Shown: positions 24,237 to 36,900 of the stretch, piece by piece
Position numbering within the stretch: position 1 is the first letter of the stretch
How the letters are laid out: the number at the start of each line of letters is the position of its first letter
NCBI GenBank assembly: GCA_012932295.1
Contig: JAAONU010000108.1
Location: forward strand, 248,001 to 312,000
DNA from: Cyclina sinensis
Taxonomy: Eukaryota; Mollusca; Bivalvia; Venerida; Veneridae
Direction of reading: 5' to 3'
DNA length: 64,000 nt
Program-made: the position numbers and the translations under genes
The notes under the pieces: generated by a model
Told to the model about the DNA's origin: nothing
The model's input: only the letters and a program-made list of their open reading frames with translations
The model's database searches: none

Positions 24237-24993
24237 ATTTACTTTCAATATTGTGATTTGTCCGCTACCTTAAGCTTGCGTTTTTGAGAGTGAAGTTACA
24301 TTATGAGTGACGAAAAGAAACTGAACATATAATACTGTTGTGTTAGTTTCAGCACAGAATCAAATAGAACAACGATAAGAAGCATAAAATTATCTAACTG
24401 GAAATAGACCTCTACTAAAACCTAATACTTTCTTTGGCGTACTTTTAAGAAAGTCCTTATATCTGATCACATTATTTTTTTTATTTTGGTTTGCGATGGA
24501 ACTGGGATTACACATATGTAATTTGAATATTTTTAGTGTATTAGAATATGTTAATGTTTCTTTGCAGAGCTTCTCCTATTTCTCAAATAGATCATAGCTT
24601 CATTTGCACTTCTTGTAGACAATAAACAAGTTAGAACCACAATGAAGAAATGATAAAAAAATGTTATAATTCTGAAGTTTGTGCCCTACGAAATGAAGAT
24701 ATGAAACCGGATGCTCTACAGTAGATATGGCTAAAAAATCTCGCAATGATAATATTTGTAAATGAAAATTACATTTTATGTATTTTCACGCTGCCGCTGA
24801 GTATTATGTATAATGTTGACGTTTTGCAATAAATCGCTGAATACAAACTCACCCCTCTCTTCTTAATGTATAATGCAAGAAATAACTGAGAAGGGGAACT
24901 TTTACTTAGTTTTCGAAATCAAAATTTGTTTCAGATTTCTTTTAAAGGATCGTTAGGTTCAATGTACACATAAAGAAATAAAAGAATAATTAC

Positions 24994-25040
24994 CGCTTTA
25001 ACTCGTGATCCGACTTTAACTGTACTAGCTGACATCGTCC
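24994..25040 (-). CDS. Second coding exon of the TRIM-like gene (first half of a small barrel-like domain)
   Basis: A 47-nt exon bounded by CATTTCAG upstream and GTAATT downstream on the minus strand. Joined to the phase-1 end of the B-box exon it reads GTMSASTVKVGSRVKA without a stop and ends in phase 0. V-x-V-G-S-R-V is typical of the first strand of small SH3-like or MIB/HERC2-type barrels. The complement, PGTVTAV...VTVKWD, appears in the terminal exon of a separate minus-strand gene at 44147-44043. Assignment to the TRIM-like gene rests on strand, phase and order; no transcript was available. Confidence 0.6.
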
Positions 25041-26124
25041 CTGAAATGTATGAGGATCGTTTAACAATTTTGCTTATGTTACATCTGATGTTTAAGCTTT
25101 TATATGTTGATTGTTATTAGATTTAAAGAGCAGGCAGGAAGAGGAAGAAAAGACGAAAGAAAGAATGTAAAGACTGGCGGAAGAAATGAAGAAAGAACAA
25201 AGAAACGGTCCCTTAGATCACAATAAAAAAACGCCATAAAAATTCTAACTGTCTGGCAATGAAGTACGAATGCTGTTGTAATTGTTAAATCAATTTTAAA
25301 TTGAAGTTAAACTATTGGGTCGTATTCTCTATATTAACATATCATGTACATAACAGAAAAATAAAAAATAACACTCCATTGTTGGCAAAAATGCTAACCA
25401 GTTCCTGTCTTTTATACTTTCAGATTATTTTCTTTTTTTAAAATTGTTTTATTTACTTTCTGGAACACCACAAACATACAAAATTATCAGAATTACATGC
25501 GGTTTGTTCATGTAGAAATATAAACTGAACTTCATGGGATAAAACTGATAATAAATTGAAAAAAATTTAAATGGTAAAAAAAAAGAATTAAAAATCAATA
25601 CAGACTGAAATTGTAGTCATCACATACTAATGTTTGAGTATAGATTAATCTAAGCTTACCATGCAGACTCAGAGAGGAATAATACCGTAGTAGAATATAC
25701 TAAATATAATCGCAGTGTTTACTAATCAGATAAGCTTGGAGTTAGAGGTTACACTGCTATATATAGTTTATTAATTCATGAGTTTATTATCATTAGTTGA
25801 ACTTTTAAATTTAAAATTGATAACGTTTACTGTATTGTTTACTTAGTGAGCATCTTAAATAAAATACCAATGTATATATCTTAGCGTAACTGAACTTCAG
25901 TTTGATCACTTTGTGACAATCTACATTATATTTAAAATAAATGAACTATTCAACAAGTGTGATTAGAGTTAAAAGTACAGTCAGAGACATCATAAATTGA
26001 AATAATTGAGAACGAAAGGGTACCGTTGGAGGGATTACACTATCTAGGAATAAAACCCTCTCTGAGTTTTCCACAGGAAGCTGTTAAACGTTTATAAGTT
26101 TGTGGCAATTTTTAGAACATGGCT
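25041..26124 (-). other. Part of the intron between TRIM-like exons 1 and 2
   Basis: AT-rich; the intron would run from 26803 to 25041 and contains the SINE at 26125. Confidence 0.5.
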
Positions 26125-26315
26125 TTAATTCAGACGGCTGACAAGCGGTCCAGTGATAACGCACAAGCCTAGTTTTAAAGAGATCGCGAGTTTGTCCGCC
26201 AACCCAATAAATCAATTCTTCAGGGTACTCGGTGATATGGGAAACAAGTACCGACGACAAATAAACTCAGAGAGACAAATACACAGTCAATGGATGATGA
26301 TTTTTTTATAACTTG
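26125..26315 (+). mobile_element. tRNA-derived SINE, diverged (family 1)
   Basis: Head GCGGTCCAGTGATAACGCAC fits a pol III A box; the tail GTACCGACGACAAATAAACT matches the tails at 40.7 and 45.8 kb. Confidence 0.55.
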
Positions 26316-26756
26316 CATTGATACTGATGCATAATGGTATGAAACGACAGTATTTAATACGGGATCACATTATATAACTCTCATTTCAAAACATTATTCA
26401 TCGCAATCCACAACAGAAATTCAAAGAAATAAATCTAACGAATATCTAATAATATTTTTCAATTAAATTAAAATGATACGGATACGTCAAGATAGTGATG
26501 ACTTTGTTCATAAAATAATTTAAAATTCAAATATTCTATTTGTCTGTTCTTACCATGTTGTATTCTAGACCTAGTGCTAAACCAATTCAATTAAATAAAA
26601 TCCCTCTCATTGTTCCCTACATTCTATATCGACAGTTTTAACAGTTTTAATAAGATATAATGCCAATACAGTGATTACTTCCATGCATTTCACAGAAACA
26701 AAAATAAAGAAAATTGACATGATCAGTTAATTATGTTTAAACATATTTTTGTTACA

Positions 26757-26762
26757 TTTATT
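26757..26762 (-). promoter_or_regulatory. Possible intronic polyadenylation signal (AATAAA)
   Basis: If the donor at 26803 is not used, translation continues for TIYLIYFL to a stop at 26777-26775. An AATAAA hexamer follows about 13 nt later on the same strand. A short transcript ending here would give a protein of about 322 residues holding only B-boxes and coiled coil. AATAAA is common by chance in this AT-rich DNA. Confidence 0.3.
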
Positions 26763-26803
26763 GTGTACATGAAATTAAAGGAAATAAATCAGATATATTG
26801 TAC

Positions 26804-27743
26804 CTGTATTTTTCTTGTCAATAACATCCTTTGTCTTTTCCTCTGTTTTCTGGGTGTCCTTGGGAGTAAGAGCTACAGCTGTAGTGATCAGCCGTCCAAG
26901 GCACTTCTTTGAACTCACAATATCTCTCAACTGCTCGTCTGGAACAAATTTGAACTCTTTTAAACATTTTGACTGAATGTCAGCAATTTCCGTCTCAATC
27001 TCAGAAACTTTAGGCTTGTTTTCGACAGTATTTATAAACAACACGTTGTCTTGGAAACACTTGACGTTTAGCGCTTGATTTATTTTCTCGATTTTGGTCG
27101 AAAGTAGCTCACAATCGTTCTGCAGCGTAGCCAGCAGCTTTGTATTCTCTGACATGACGGCTTTGGCCTCGGATATCACATCCACTTCTACTTCGTCTAA
27201 ATACTGATTGATATCTGTTCTGAACTGTCTTATATCTTCAAGAGCCTTTTCCAGCAGCATCGTATTATTTCGTTCATTCTCTACAACTTTTTCACTGTTT
27301 TTGTTGTTTCCATAAGCAATCTGTTCAATTTTACTCATCAGTGCCTTGAATTCGTTGCTTTGTTGAAAATCCTTTGCCAGTTTATCAATGAACTCTGGTT
27401 TGCAAATATTGTGATTTTGAACCACACAATCTCCACATGCGACGTCCTCGTGTTTTTGGCAATAGTACTTGACTGTTTCCCCAGCATGATGCTTACATTC
27501 CACAGCACACTCGCTACCACGTCCAGGCGTAGATGATCTCGGGGACTGGTCTACGTCCACAATTACATGATCCCTAGATACTTTCGCCCTTAGATGTTGT
27601 CTAAAGCACGCGTTACACATAAATTGCTCACAATTTTTACAAAATCCGTCCGCTTGTTTTGTAAAATTGTCAGTTTGACAAAGCTCACAGACTTTATCAG
27701 AAGTTTCGTCACCATTGTCTTTAATTTTACCAGACACCTCCAT
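26804..27743 (-). CDS. B-box/coiled-coil TRIM-like protein, first coding exon
   Basis: Codes about 313 residues from the ATG at 27743 (a GTG lies just upstream, and the ATG has G at -3 and +4). Two B-box-type zinc modules are visible: C19, C22, C35, C38, C43, C46, H50, H59, then C83, H86, C95, H98, C103, C106, H111, C114. No RING finger precedes them. Residues about 130-260 are rich in charged and leucine residues and fit the coiled coil that follows B-boxes in TRIM proteins. TRIM-like proteins of this kind are greatly expanded in bivalves and often act in ubiquitin-linked signalling or immunity; without a RING, ligase activity is not supported. The exon ends ACAG|GTACAA at 26804 in phase 1 and joins in frame to the 25040-24994 exon. 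Reading through the donor adds eight residues and a stop. The B-box call is firm; the role is unknown. Confidence 0.88.
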
Positions 27744-30700
27744 CACTAAACGGTCTGAACGATTTAAACTAAAGATTTTAACGATTTGTGTTTTAAACTT
27801 CCTGTTTTATATTTATGTACACACGTTTAACTACTTTATTATTTACATAGCGACAAGTATTGATCGTCTTAAACCTGGAGTGTTTATACTCTAGATAAAA
27901 TCACGCAGGTTGTACATAATATGCCTTTGCAAGATGACATATGTTAAACTTTTGTAAGGAATAGACCGTACACCACATTAAGTGCTAATCAGTAGTACAA
28001 TCTAAAAGATCACAACATTCAATAGTACACAGTTAATCGTAGTTTCTATACGAAAAAAACAGTATAATATTAAAGTTACGGTCGATATTTGAAGCGAGTG
28101 ACTCACAGATGGGTCGACAATGCATAAGAAAATAAATAGAACATGTTTTATACATATAGGAATTGTATCTAGTTGTAATTGTGAAGAACATATCTAAACT
28201 AAGTTACTGTCTCATTTGTGTTACAGCAACACACAAATGTATGAATTTTAACACTCTGTTATCGGTAAAAATATACCCCGTTAGATCTCGATAGCTCTTG
28301 ATCAGAAGTATAATAAGCATGTCTTAATTCACACAATTCATACAATTTATACTAATACTATAGAATTTAACATAATTTACACTTGTTAATCAGTATACCA
28401 TTTTTGCTGCACCTCTTTTAAGGCACAACTCATGGAACTAATGACTTGAAAAAGAAGTCGGTAACATTAATCACAAGTACTAAACTACAGCTGTGTAGAA
28501 TGAGACATGGTTGTGAGACTTAATAGTATTACATGTCTGTTACCAAATAGAAAAGAAATACCTAATGCAATGACTTTGATTTATTTTCAAAGCAAGTAGT
28601 CAGCCAAACAAACACACACGCATAAAACGAAACACATCAAAGCTCTACATGAGATTATGTCACTTTGGTATCAGACTTGAAACAATTTTTCACAGATATA
28701 GTAAGCACCTACCTAGTTGAGAGAAAAGAGTAATGAGCAGGTGCCCCGGGTCACTTGTCAGGTCCACGTTTCTGGATTTGTTTACATTAATTGTATCAAA
28801 AGTAAAAGACATGTGCAATTGTATCGTCTTTTTGGGGTAAGGCATAGAAGGGATGGTGTGTAGAACCAAGCTCCTAGATAATTCAATAAGTACAACTACA
28901 GACTAGTCTTCAATGTGTTGTGGAAGTTCAACATCGTGCTCATTTTTTCTCCCCTAGTTTACTTTGAAATTAGTGCAATATGATTAAATTAATCAGATAA
29001 TGAGACGCTGCCATATTCTACATAATGCATGGCAATAAAGAAACATTGAATTCTGCTTATAGCAAACTCACTGGGATATTCAAAACCTGTTCCTTTTATC
29101 CGGAGTTCATTGTAACATACAGCGAATTAGTTCCTCATATCAGAAGTTTTTTATAGCGAACCAACTCATTTATAATGTGTTGATTGTTTACCATCGTCCT
29201 TCATTTTGAAGAATTTTTGATTAAGAAAAATAACTCATGTAAATTTCTGATTGTTATCTCCCTTGCATTGATTTAATACAGAAAAACTGAAATAATTTGA
29301 ATTTTTATTATATATATGTTGTATACAATGTAGTTACTTATTGACATGAGCATGTATGAAAGGGTCATTTCAGATAATTAACCTGCTTTGAGGAAGTGCT
29401 TTTTTGTTAAAGTTTATTCCAGGAATACCATGCGTCATTATGTTTTTTACCCGATTGAATTGATCATAAATCTCTTTTGTCGAGCAAAATTATTAACGAC
29501 AAGAAATAATTGAAAAATAATATGAATATCTATGTTATCCTGATGACAAGAACTCATGTTAAATATATTTTTAAATGCAAGCTATATGTATACAAGTTTT
29601 GTTTTATAATTGTACTGAAATAGCAGCATATGTATTCCTTATAAACGTGTTACCTATAGCCGTTTTTATATTGAAAAAAGTGGGCAAAAAATAACTGTTC
29701 ATTATAACCGTGTTCCCTATAAGTCAAGTTTACTTCATTACATTTTTGCAAGTTATTTTTGCATTCTACAGAACTAATGTGTTGCTTAGAGCATGAGATA
29801 CTGCAACTCTTTTATATTGACCACTTGTGATATAATGTGTCTGCGTTCAATAAAATGTTTCTCAATTACCTACTTGGAATTAAATGAAGGGAAACAAATC
29901 ACGAACCGTGTGAGTCTCAGAATTGTTATCGCGCATACGAATTTGTTTATTAAATCTCTTCGATCTTTTTCATTTTTCTCAATTGAATAAATGACAGCTA
30001 ATTTACTGTTACAGTAGTTATATTAGTTTTATTTTACTATCATTGCCTGTCGAATTTAACACAAATGTTGTCGGGTACTTTCGTGAAGTCTGCAAGGAGT
30101 TCTGTCCCTTGGACAAGAATTATAGAAATGTAACTTATTTGTCAGTAATAAAGTTATTTCTAAGTCTTTTCTCCTTACTAAATAGTTTAATAGCAAACAT
30201 CGACTGTATGTATGTTAAAACACAACAATATTCCAATCCTGTTAAGTCGAAATTTATGAATTTAAGTTGCAATTTCAGAAGGCATTAAGTAATTTGTACA
30301 CTACTGTCCAACATTTTCCTATAAACACGTCACTTTTGCAGGTATTTCAGAACCGTTCAAATGGCTCTTTGGATTTCTATTGAAATTTTTTGAAGTATAA
30401 AAATGGTTTTGGAAATCTTACTCATGGGTATTGGCACAAACTCTCAGTTATCTAAACGAATGTGTGAATGCATGCAATCACAAATGTTTACTTCGAACAA
30501 ACAAAGTGATGTAAATAAATGTCTTGCTTCCTCAGATCCCACGACATCATCTTTCCTTCACAACTGGCCTACTAAGACGAACACTTTTAACTTCAAACCA
30601 TACTGATAAGGGCTACACAATTGAAAGCATTCAATTTTATGGGCCAGTCTTGTGCCCTTTCTCCTAAATTTAGATTTAATTAGTTGTATTCAGCCCTGAC

Positions 30701-31189
30701 CATGCTGACTGAATTGCAAATAGTGCAGACCATTTTAACTTTCTGTAATCATTAGTAAATTCATTGTTTCCAAAATGTTTGCAGCAGAAAGGTCTACAGG
30801 TTTCCTATTTTGTTCAGTAAAACTTTCCAATCTTTTTAATTAAAATACTTCTTATTGCAGCTTTCGACAAACATATGTGACAGCAACACAGAAGTAACTG
30901 AGCTTATTTCAGAAGAAATTATATTAAATTGTGTTTCATTCAGTTCTAATTGCGATTAAAAATAAGCTCCCTGTTGACTAGGTTATTGTTTTAAGTATTT
31001 TTACTGTCGGTTTAACCTTACAATTATCCATGATGCCACCCATACCGAAGATTTTTTTTCATTACACAAAGATGGTATGTGACTAAGAAAATGGTGACGT
31101 AAAAGAAACCGGATCATGTAATAAAAATAGCAATTTTTGTCATGTAGTGATAGCGTTGAATACGATCCATTTTAAACAAGAGCTTGTCA
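27744..31189. other. 5' flank of the TRIM-like gene; no other gene seen
   Basis: The exon-1 frame stays open upstream of the ATG to about 27805. No TATA-box or initiator could be singled out in such AT-rich DNA. Short plus-strand frames at 29793-30606 show no motifs. Confidence 0.45.
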
Positions 31190-32945
31190 GAGACAAAGCA
31201 ACAGTCCCCTACCGGTCCAATGTCCATCTCCCTAACTCCAACCCATATGTGGAAATTGACTAAAGAATTTGTCTGAGACATGCATAATCTCCATATGATC
31301 CTCTAGCCATGTACACAGTATCATCAAAGAAGAGAACGTCATAGGTCAAGGTCATTTAGAGGTTAAGGTCACAGAAATATATGTTGTTGAAAAGGTCTTA
31401 TCGAAGGGGTTATTGTGACCAAGTTTAAAGTAATTCTGTTCAAAAATAAGGAAATTATGGCCATTTAGTTTTTGGACAAGAAAACTTCAAAGGTCAAGGT
31501 CATTCAGAGGTCATGGTCATATAAATGTACTTCATTGGTATGGCCTTGTCCAAGGTATTGTTGTGGCTAAGTTTGAAGTAATTCCATTCAGTAGTAGGGA
31601 AAATATTGCCAGTGGTAAAGATTTCGGAGGAAATGTCTGATAAACAGACAGTTCCTCGTTTAGGTTCATAAAAAATGAGGTATTCTCCATACTGCCATTT
31701 ATCCATATTTCACGTTTCATAAAAATACCTGAAGCACTTTTGAGTTATCACAAATATTGCTATATTTGCCATATTTAAAGTCTATTTGTTGCCATAGCAA
31801 ACAGATTTTTCAACATAGGAAGAAAAAAAAAGACGTGTATAATCTCCATACTGCCATCTATCCATATATCAAGTTTCATAAAAAATAGTTTCAGTACTTT
31901 ATGCGTTATCTCGGTATCCAGTTTATGCTGACGGACGGACTGACGGAAGGAGGGTAAACCTATAAACTTAAAAAGGTCGAAAAACTAGAATTTTGTGACA
32001 GATGGTGACTAATACCCCGCACTGCCTTGTCACAGGATGGTAGCCCAGTTGGAACAAGTTGCACATAATCTTTAATACTAAGTTTTAACTACCATCTGAC
32101 CTTGACTTCTGTTGAAAAAACATTAAAAACTAGTTCCTAATGTTTAAATTTTCTCAAAATCACTATGTTTAACTTATGTTTCAACTTTACTTTATTCTCA
32201 GTAAATTTGTTTGAAAAGTACCAAGTACTTCAAAAGTGATCTCTGGATACAGTTTTAAGGGAAAGACAAATGTACCAGATTTTCAACATAAGAAGAAAAA
32301 CTGTCTTTGGGTATGATACAAAACCAATATTTAAATTTTGAAGTAGATACATTAAGAACTAATGAATTTATATATATAAAAAAAATCATTTCTTCATGAA
32401 AAATCTAAATTCAAGGGGGGATAAATCTAAAACTTGTGGAGCTAGAGTTGTGAACCTTGAAGTGCATTATCTTCATAATGTCACCCATTCAAACTTCATG
32501 TTTCCTAAAATATCTTCAGTACTTGTTGAGTTTTACCAAAGACACACTTTTTTCATGAAATTCTAAGTTCAAGAGGTGATAAATCTAATAATTTTGGTGC
32601 TAGAGTTGTGAACCTTTAGATGCCTTATTTCCATACTATCCCTATTTTATGTTTCATAGAATTATTCTTAGAAAGTTTTGAGTTATCACAAATATTGTTA
32701 TATTTGCCATATTTTAAGTATATTCATTGCTATAGTGACCAAAAATTTCAACATATGAAAAAAAGACGTGCATAATCTCCAGAGTGCCATCTACCCATAA
32801 TTCAAGTTTCATTAAAAAATGTTCAGTATTGTTTGCGTTATCACGGAGTCCAGTGTTTGTGACGGACGGTCAGACTGACGGACGGACGGACGGAGGGTAA
32901 ACGTAAAGTCCCCCTCCGGTTAAACCGTTAGGGGACTAAAAAAGA
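31190..32945. repeat. Diverged interspersed repeats, at least two units
   Basis: Repeated TCAAGGTCATTCAGAGGTCA phrases, 'cataatctccatactgccat' type sequence three times, and ends with GACGGACGGACTGACGGAAG (31930) and GACGGACGGACGGACGGAGG (32877), the last followed by CCCCCTCCGG...AGGGGACTAAAAA. A familiar bivalve repeat type. Confidence 0.6.
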
Positions 32946-33397
32946 ATTTTCCAGTTGGTCTAGAAATCAAAATACCAATTTTAAATTGCGTCTGGCATAA
33001 TTAGATAAATCTTAGGCTTTTTCCGCGGGTTTAAACAACACAACGACTTACAAACTGACAAAATATATAAACAATATAAATCATAAATAACATTTTAGCA
33101 TCATTTAATTCATGTAGAACATCCTAAACGGATACAAAGAAGTATTTTATTAGTTTCATTTGTTCTAACACCATGACTGCACAAGTCCGCATCTTTTCTC
33201 AACATTTTGAAATCGAATACACATTTCATTACAGATGCCGTATATTAGAGGTAGAGGTTTCCTAAAATCAAACAAATTGTTTATTTCTGTTTGCGTATCA
33301 GATTTGCCCTCACTGCTTAAATGACAGTAAGAAAGCTATATACTTATATCTACAAATATTTGTTTCCATAGTGGCTAAACGTGCGTGTTTTAAATTG

Positions 33398-33990
33398 ATG
33401 CTTACAAATATAAAATGGATAGTTTGGTTTTCTTTAATATATGGTATTATAATTTTCTTTACCGTCTTCAAAGCAATTTAGACAGGATGAACCTAAAAAG
33501 CAAAAGGTGCCAGATGTCAAAATACCCATCGCCAGTGGAAATACAGGCTGAGAATATGTATCTCAAAGTAAACGAAGAGTAGGAAAATGTTTTGAAAGAA
33601 ACAAAAATTGTATAGAGTACCAAGAAGTTCTTCAATGAACAACCTGCTAAATCACTTCCGAAATTCTGCCCGGACTTATCGCTTCCGTCTCAGATAGTCA
33701 TGTCCGAAGCTTGGCAACCGGTAGATAAAGTTAACAGCATGTACACCTTTTCTGCATACTACGTGGCTGATAGCAAAATGGTTTATTAGTAGGAGTCAAG
33801 CCAATAAATGAAGTGAAGGTTATTTGTCAGTTATTGAAACGCACATCTGACGACGATCCCAAACTTATGATAGAAACAGAGGTCATACTACGAGAGAAGA
33901 ATGACGGCATAGGCCATATGTATTATTATGTTATTCTGTTATATTTTCTTATGGAACATGAAGACAAGACATATATTTTAGGTAGTACAG
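33398..33990 (+). pseudogene. Decayed glycosyltransferase-like sequence (possibly GT92/DUF23 family)
   Basis: From an ATG at 33398 the frame gives MLTNIK and a hydrophobic segment (WIVWFSLIYGIIIFF) like a type II signal anchor, then a stop. Further on, CPDLSLPSQIVMSEAWQPVD and SMYTFSAYYVADSKMV are open until a stop at about 33788. After a +1 shift LLVGVKPINEVKVICQLLKR continues, then about 60 more residues. A 'Y-T-F-S-A-Y' segment followed by 'V-G-V-x-P...V-x-C-Q-L' is reminiscent of GT92 Golgi glycosyltransferases. With an early stop and at least one frameshift and no clear introns, it looks like a dead, perhaps retroposed, copy. The family call is from motif memory. Confidence 0.35.
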
Positions 33991-33999
33991 GCGTAATAA

Positions 34000-36900
34000 A
34001 TTACCTCCTACCTTATCCGTTGTGTGTGTTGGTTAGGTGTAGTTTGAAGGTCACACGTTACAAAGATTGTTGGTTTGATCCCAACTCTATCTAGGCGGTT
34101 TTTTGCTAAATGTTTATTTTTCGGTAATTAAATTTTGCATTTCTTTGTAAAAGATTCGTTCTTGAATTTATTAGTTTAAAGCTTTCAAACATGACACACA
34201 ATGAAATTTGTATACGAAAGATGTGGCTAAAGAAATAGAGAAAACATACACTTTGAAACTGTGAAAAACAACTTTAAAAACATTTTTATCGTCAATGTTT
34301 TACAGAATCAATACATTTGTTACGCAAAGAGCCTGTCAACCTAGGAAAGAAAACAATCAATATGTCTAAATAGTACAGTGGTCTGTTTGCAATAGATTCA
34401 TTCCTCATTAAATGGTCCTCCATCCTGCATCTTTTTTGTGAAAGTTGTATACCTGTACATTATATATTTTTGTCTCGAATATTATCTAAGCTTCATTAAA
34501 ATGTGCTTTTCCATAGTAACTTAAATCACACATTCTTATAATTTCAGACACTTAATTACATAAATGATATTTAGAATTCAAACACGCTGCGTTAGTTCAT
34601 GAAACTTGCGTTGTGTGTTATTTTTAAGTTGCTTGTAGGAGATTATTTAACTTCCAGATTTAGTTTTACTTTAGTGACTCTTTCTTTTAGTTTAATAAAC
34701 GTTTATGATTAATACGGTTCTCGTTTTGATTTAAGAACCCTACAGAGAGGCAGAAGTAAAACCATTATTATGTTTGATATTTATACAAGTTAAGTCAGCA
34801 AACTATCTGAAAGAAACACATTAAATATGTCACCACACTTTGTTTACCACTTAGTTCCTAATCGGAACAAGTGGAGGCTTTAAACTGATTAGTTTTTCAT
34901 GAATCAAAAATAGACTTCAATGTATAGCGAACACTATTGATCGACCTAAATCTACCCTATACAAAGCGGGATTGTTTGCATTTGTATACTGTACTCAACT
35001 AATAAAACGGGTCTAGTTAGGACCATTTGAAATAATTGACGTATTGTACTGCATATTTTAGATAGTCGTTACCCGTGTTTGCATTTTTAATATTTCGTAT
35101 CGTTATTATTTACTATAAAGGAGTTTTAGATTTATTTTTGCCACAGACAGTAAATGTGAATGCTGAACTATGAATTAAGGACTGCAAACAGGGACCATTT
35201 TAAGAAAAAGTAGTAAAAACGAGTCTGCTGATCAATAAGGCCAAGCGCAACCTTTAATGTTTCTCACCAAATAACAATCACTTTCCTTGTACGCAACTGA
35301 GATCACATTGCATGGGAAACTGAGTGTTTTGTGCTAATGCGCTCTTGTGCTATATTTTGATTCATGTATCCACCCGCTTGTGCGTGTGAGGTGCTGGCTT
35401 GCGCGACAGGTCAAATATGTATAAGTGTACGTGTAACTGCGTGAGAACGAACATGCACGTGCGCTTGCGTTTGCGTGTGTGCACGCGTGCGTGCATGTGT
35501 ATGAAAAGGCATCCATTTACTAAATGAACCTTATAATAAAGTGGATTCGGGTTTGTTACCCCACACGGAACCATTTTCAGTAATTATTAGGTTTTATAGC
35601 AGTGCATGTTTTAGGACTGCATAGTTTTTAGCGGCAGAGAATAACGGTGAAACTAGTGTGTGATCTCTTGAATTACTTTAGTTTTATTCTTCTGATGTCT
35701 GGTAGACTGCTCCCATACCAATTTACTGTGGGTTCTACATGTTTGACTTTACCCTGAAAACGTGCCAATATTTCTCTCCTCGGTATCTTCTCTAATCAAT
35801 AGCATGTGGTAAGATTTGTAATATCGTCACCTTGACAAAGGTCGCATAAACGATCTCTTTATCGACTATTGAAATGTAAGAATAAAAGAATACTCGTTAA
35901 AGTAGAGCGCTCCTTTATACAATAGTATATTGGCAATAATCGTTTTCACGACGAGCAGTATTGATTGTTGATTTTAAGTAGTCAGGTCTTTTTCAAGCCC
36001 AGTTGATATTATAGAATTTAAAAGTTGATTCCGTGTCAAATTTGCCACTCATGTTACAAGCTTTAAACATAATATTTAAACAGTTATTCTCAATCTTGAA
36101 GAACAAATTGTTTATATGACCTTTACCTGCCGACATAAAACGTAGTCGTTTCGTTTTGGAATGTTCCAAATATGCATTACTGTAGAGCGTAAAGTTTAAG
36201 GAGAAACATACTCAATTGCTTCAATGTCGATGAATACAGCTCTTATAGTTATTATTTACTTGTAACTTCTTTTCTGGATTTGTGTTCTAACAATGTTTGG
36301 TTAGCACTATATGAATCACAACGGGTTTCTTTTAGTCGGACTACACCTTAAACACAGTTTACATTGAATGCAATTTTTTCTATTCATTGTATTCATATAA
36401 AGTACACCATATTGTCAGGGCGATACAAACTTACGAAGGATGAAAAACGCACTTATTTGACTAGAAAACAGATGTGGTCTTGTTATGCTGAAAAAGAAAG
36501 TATTTGAGATCCTAACACGTAAACGATGTCAATAAAATACATTGTTGAAAAACGTTTCGAAGTCAAATGTTCAAATAATTTTAGTCTTAAAAAAAGAAAA
36601 AAAAAAACTATGAACTTGTTCATATGGTCATTGACACACATTTTGATTTTAGTTATATATGTGTATTACGTCTTCTAACAAAAAATGAAAAGTTTTTCGC
36701 ATAGACTAAAGCTTTACGAACGGTATAAAACCTATTTAGAACTTTTATTTCCGTGTGCCGTCACATGATTGAACACATATTTACTCTTCGCACATACGCT
36801 CACATCATATCCGTATTTGAATATTGCCCAAAACCACATGTATTCGTTTCATGGATAAATGTCCCAAACATCGCTTTCAAAGTGTTACCAAAATATTACA

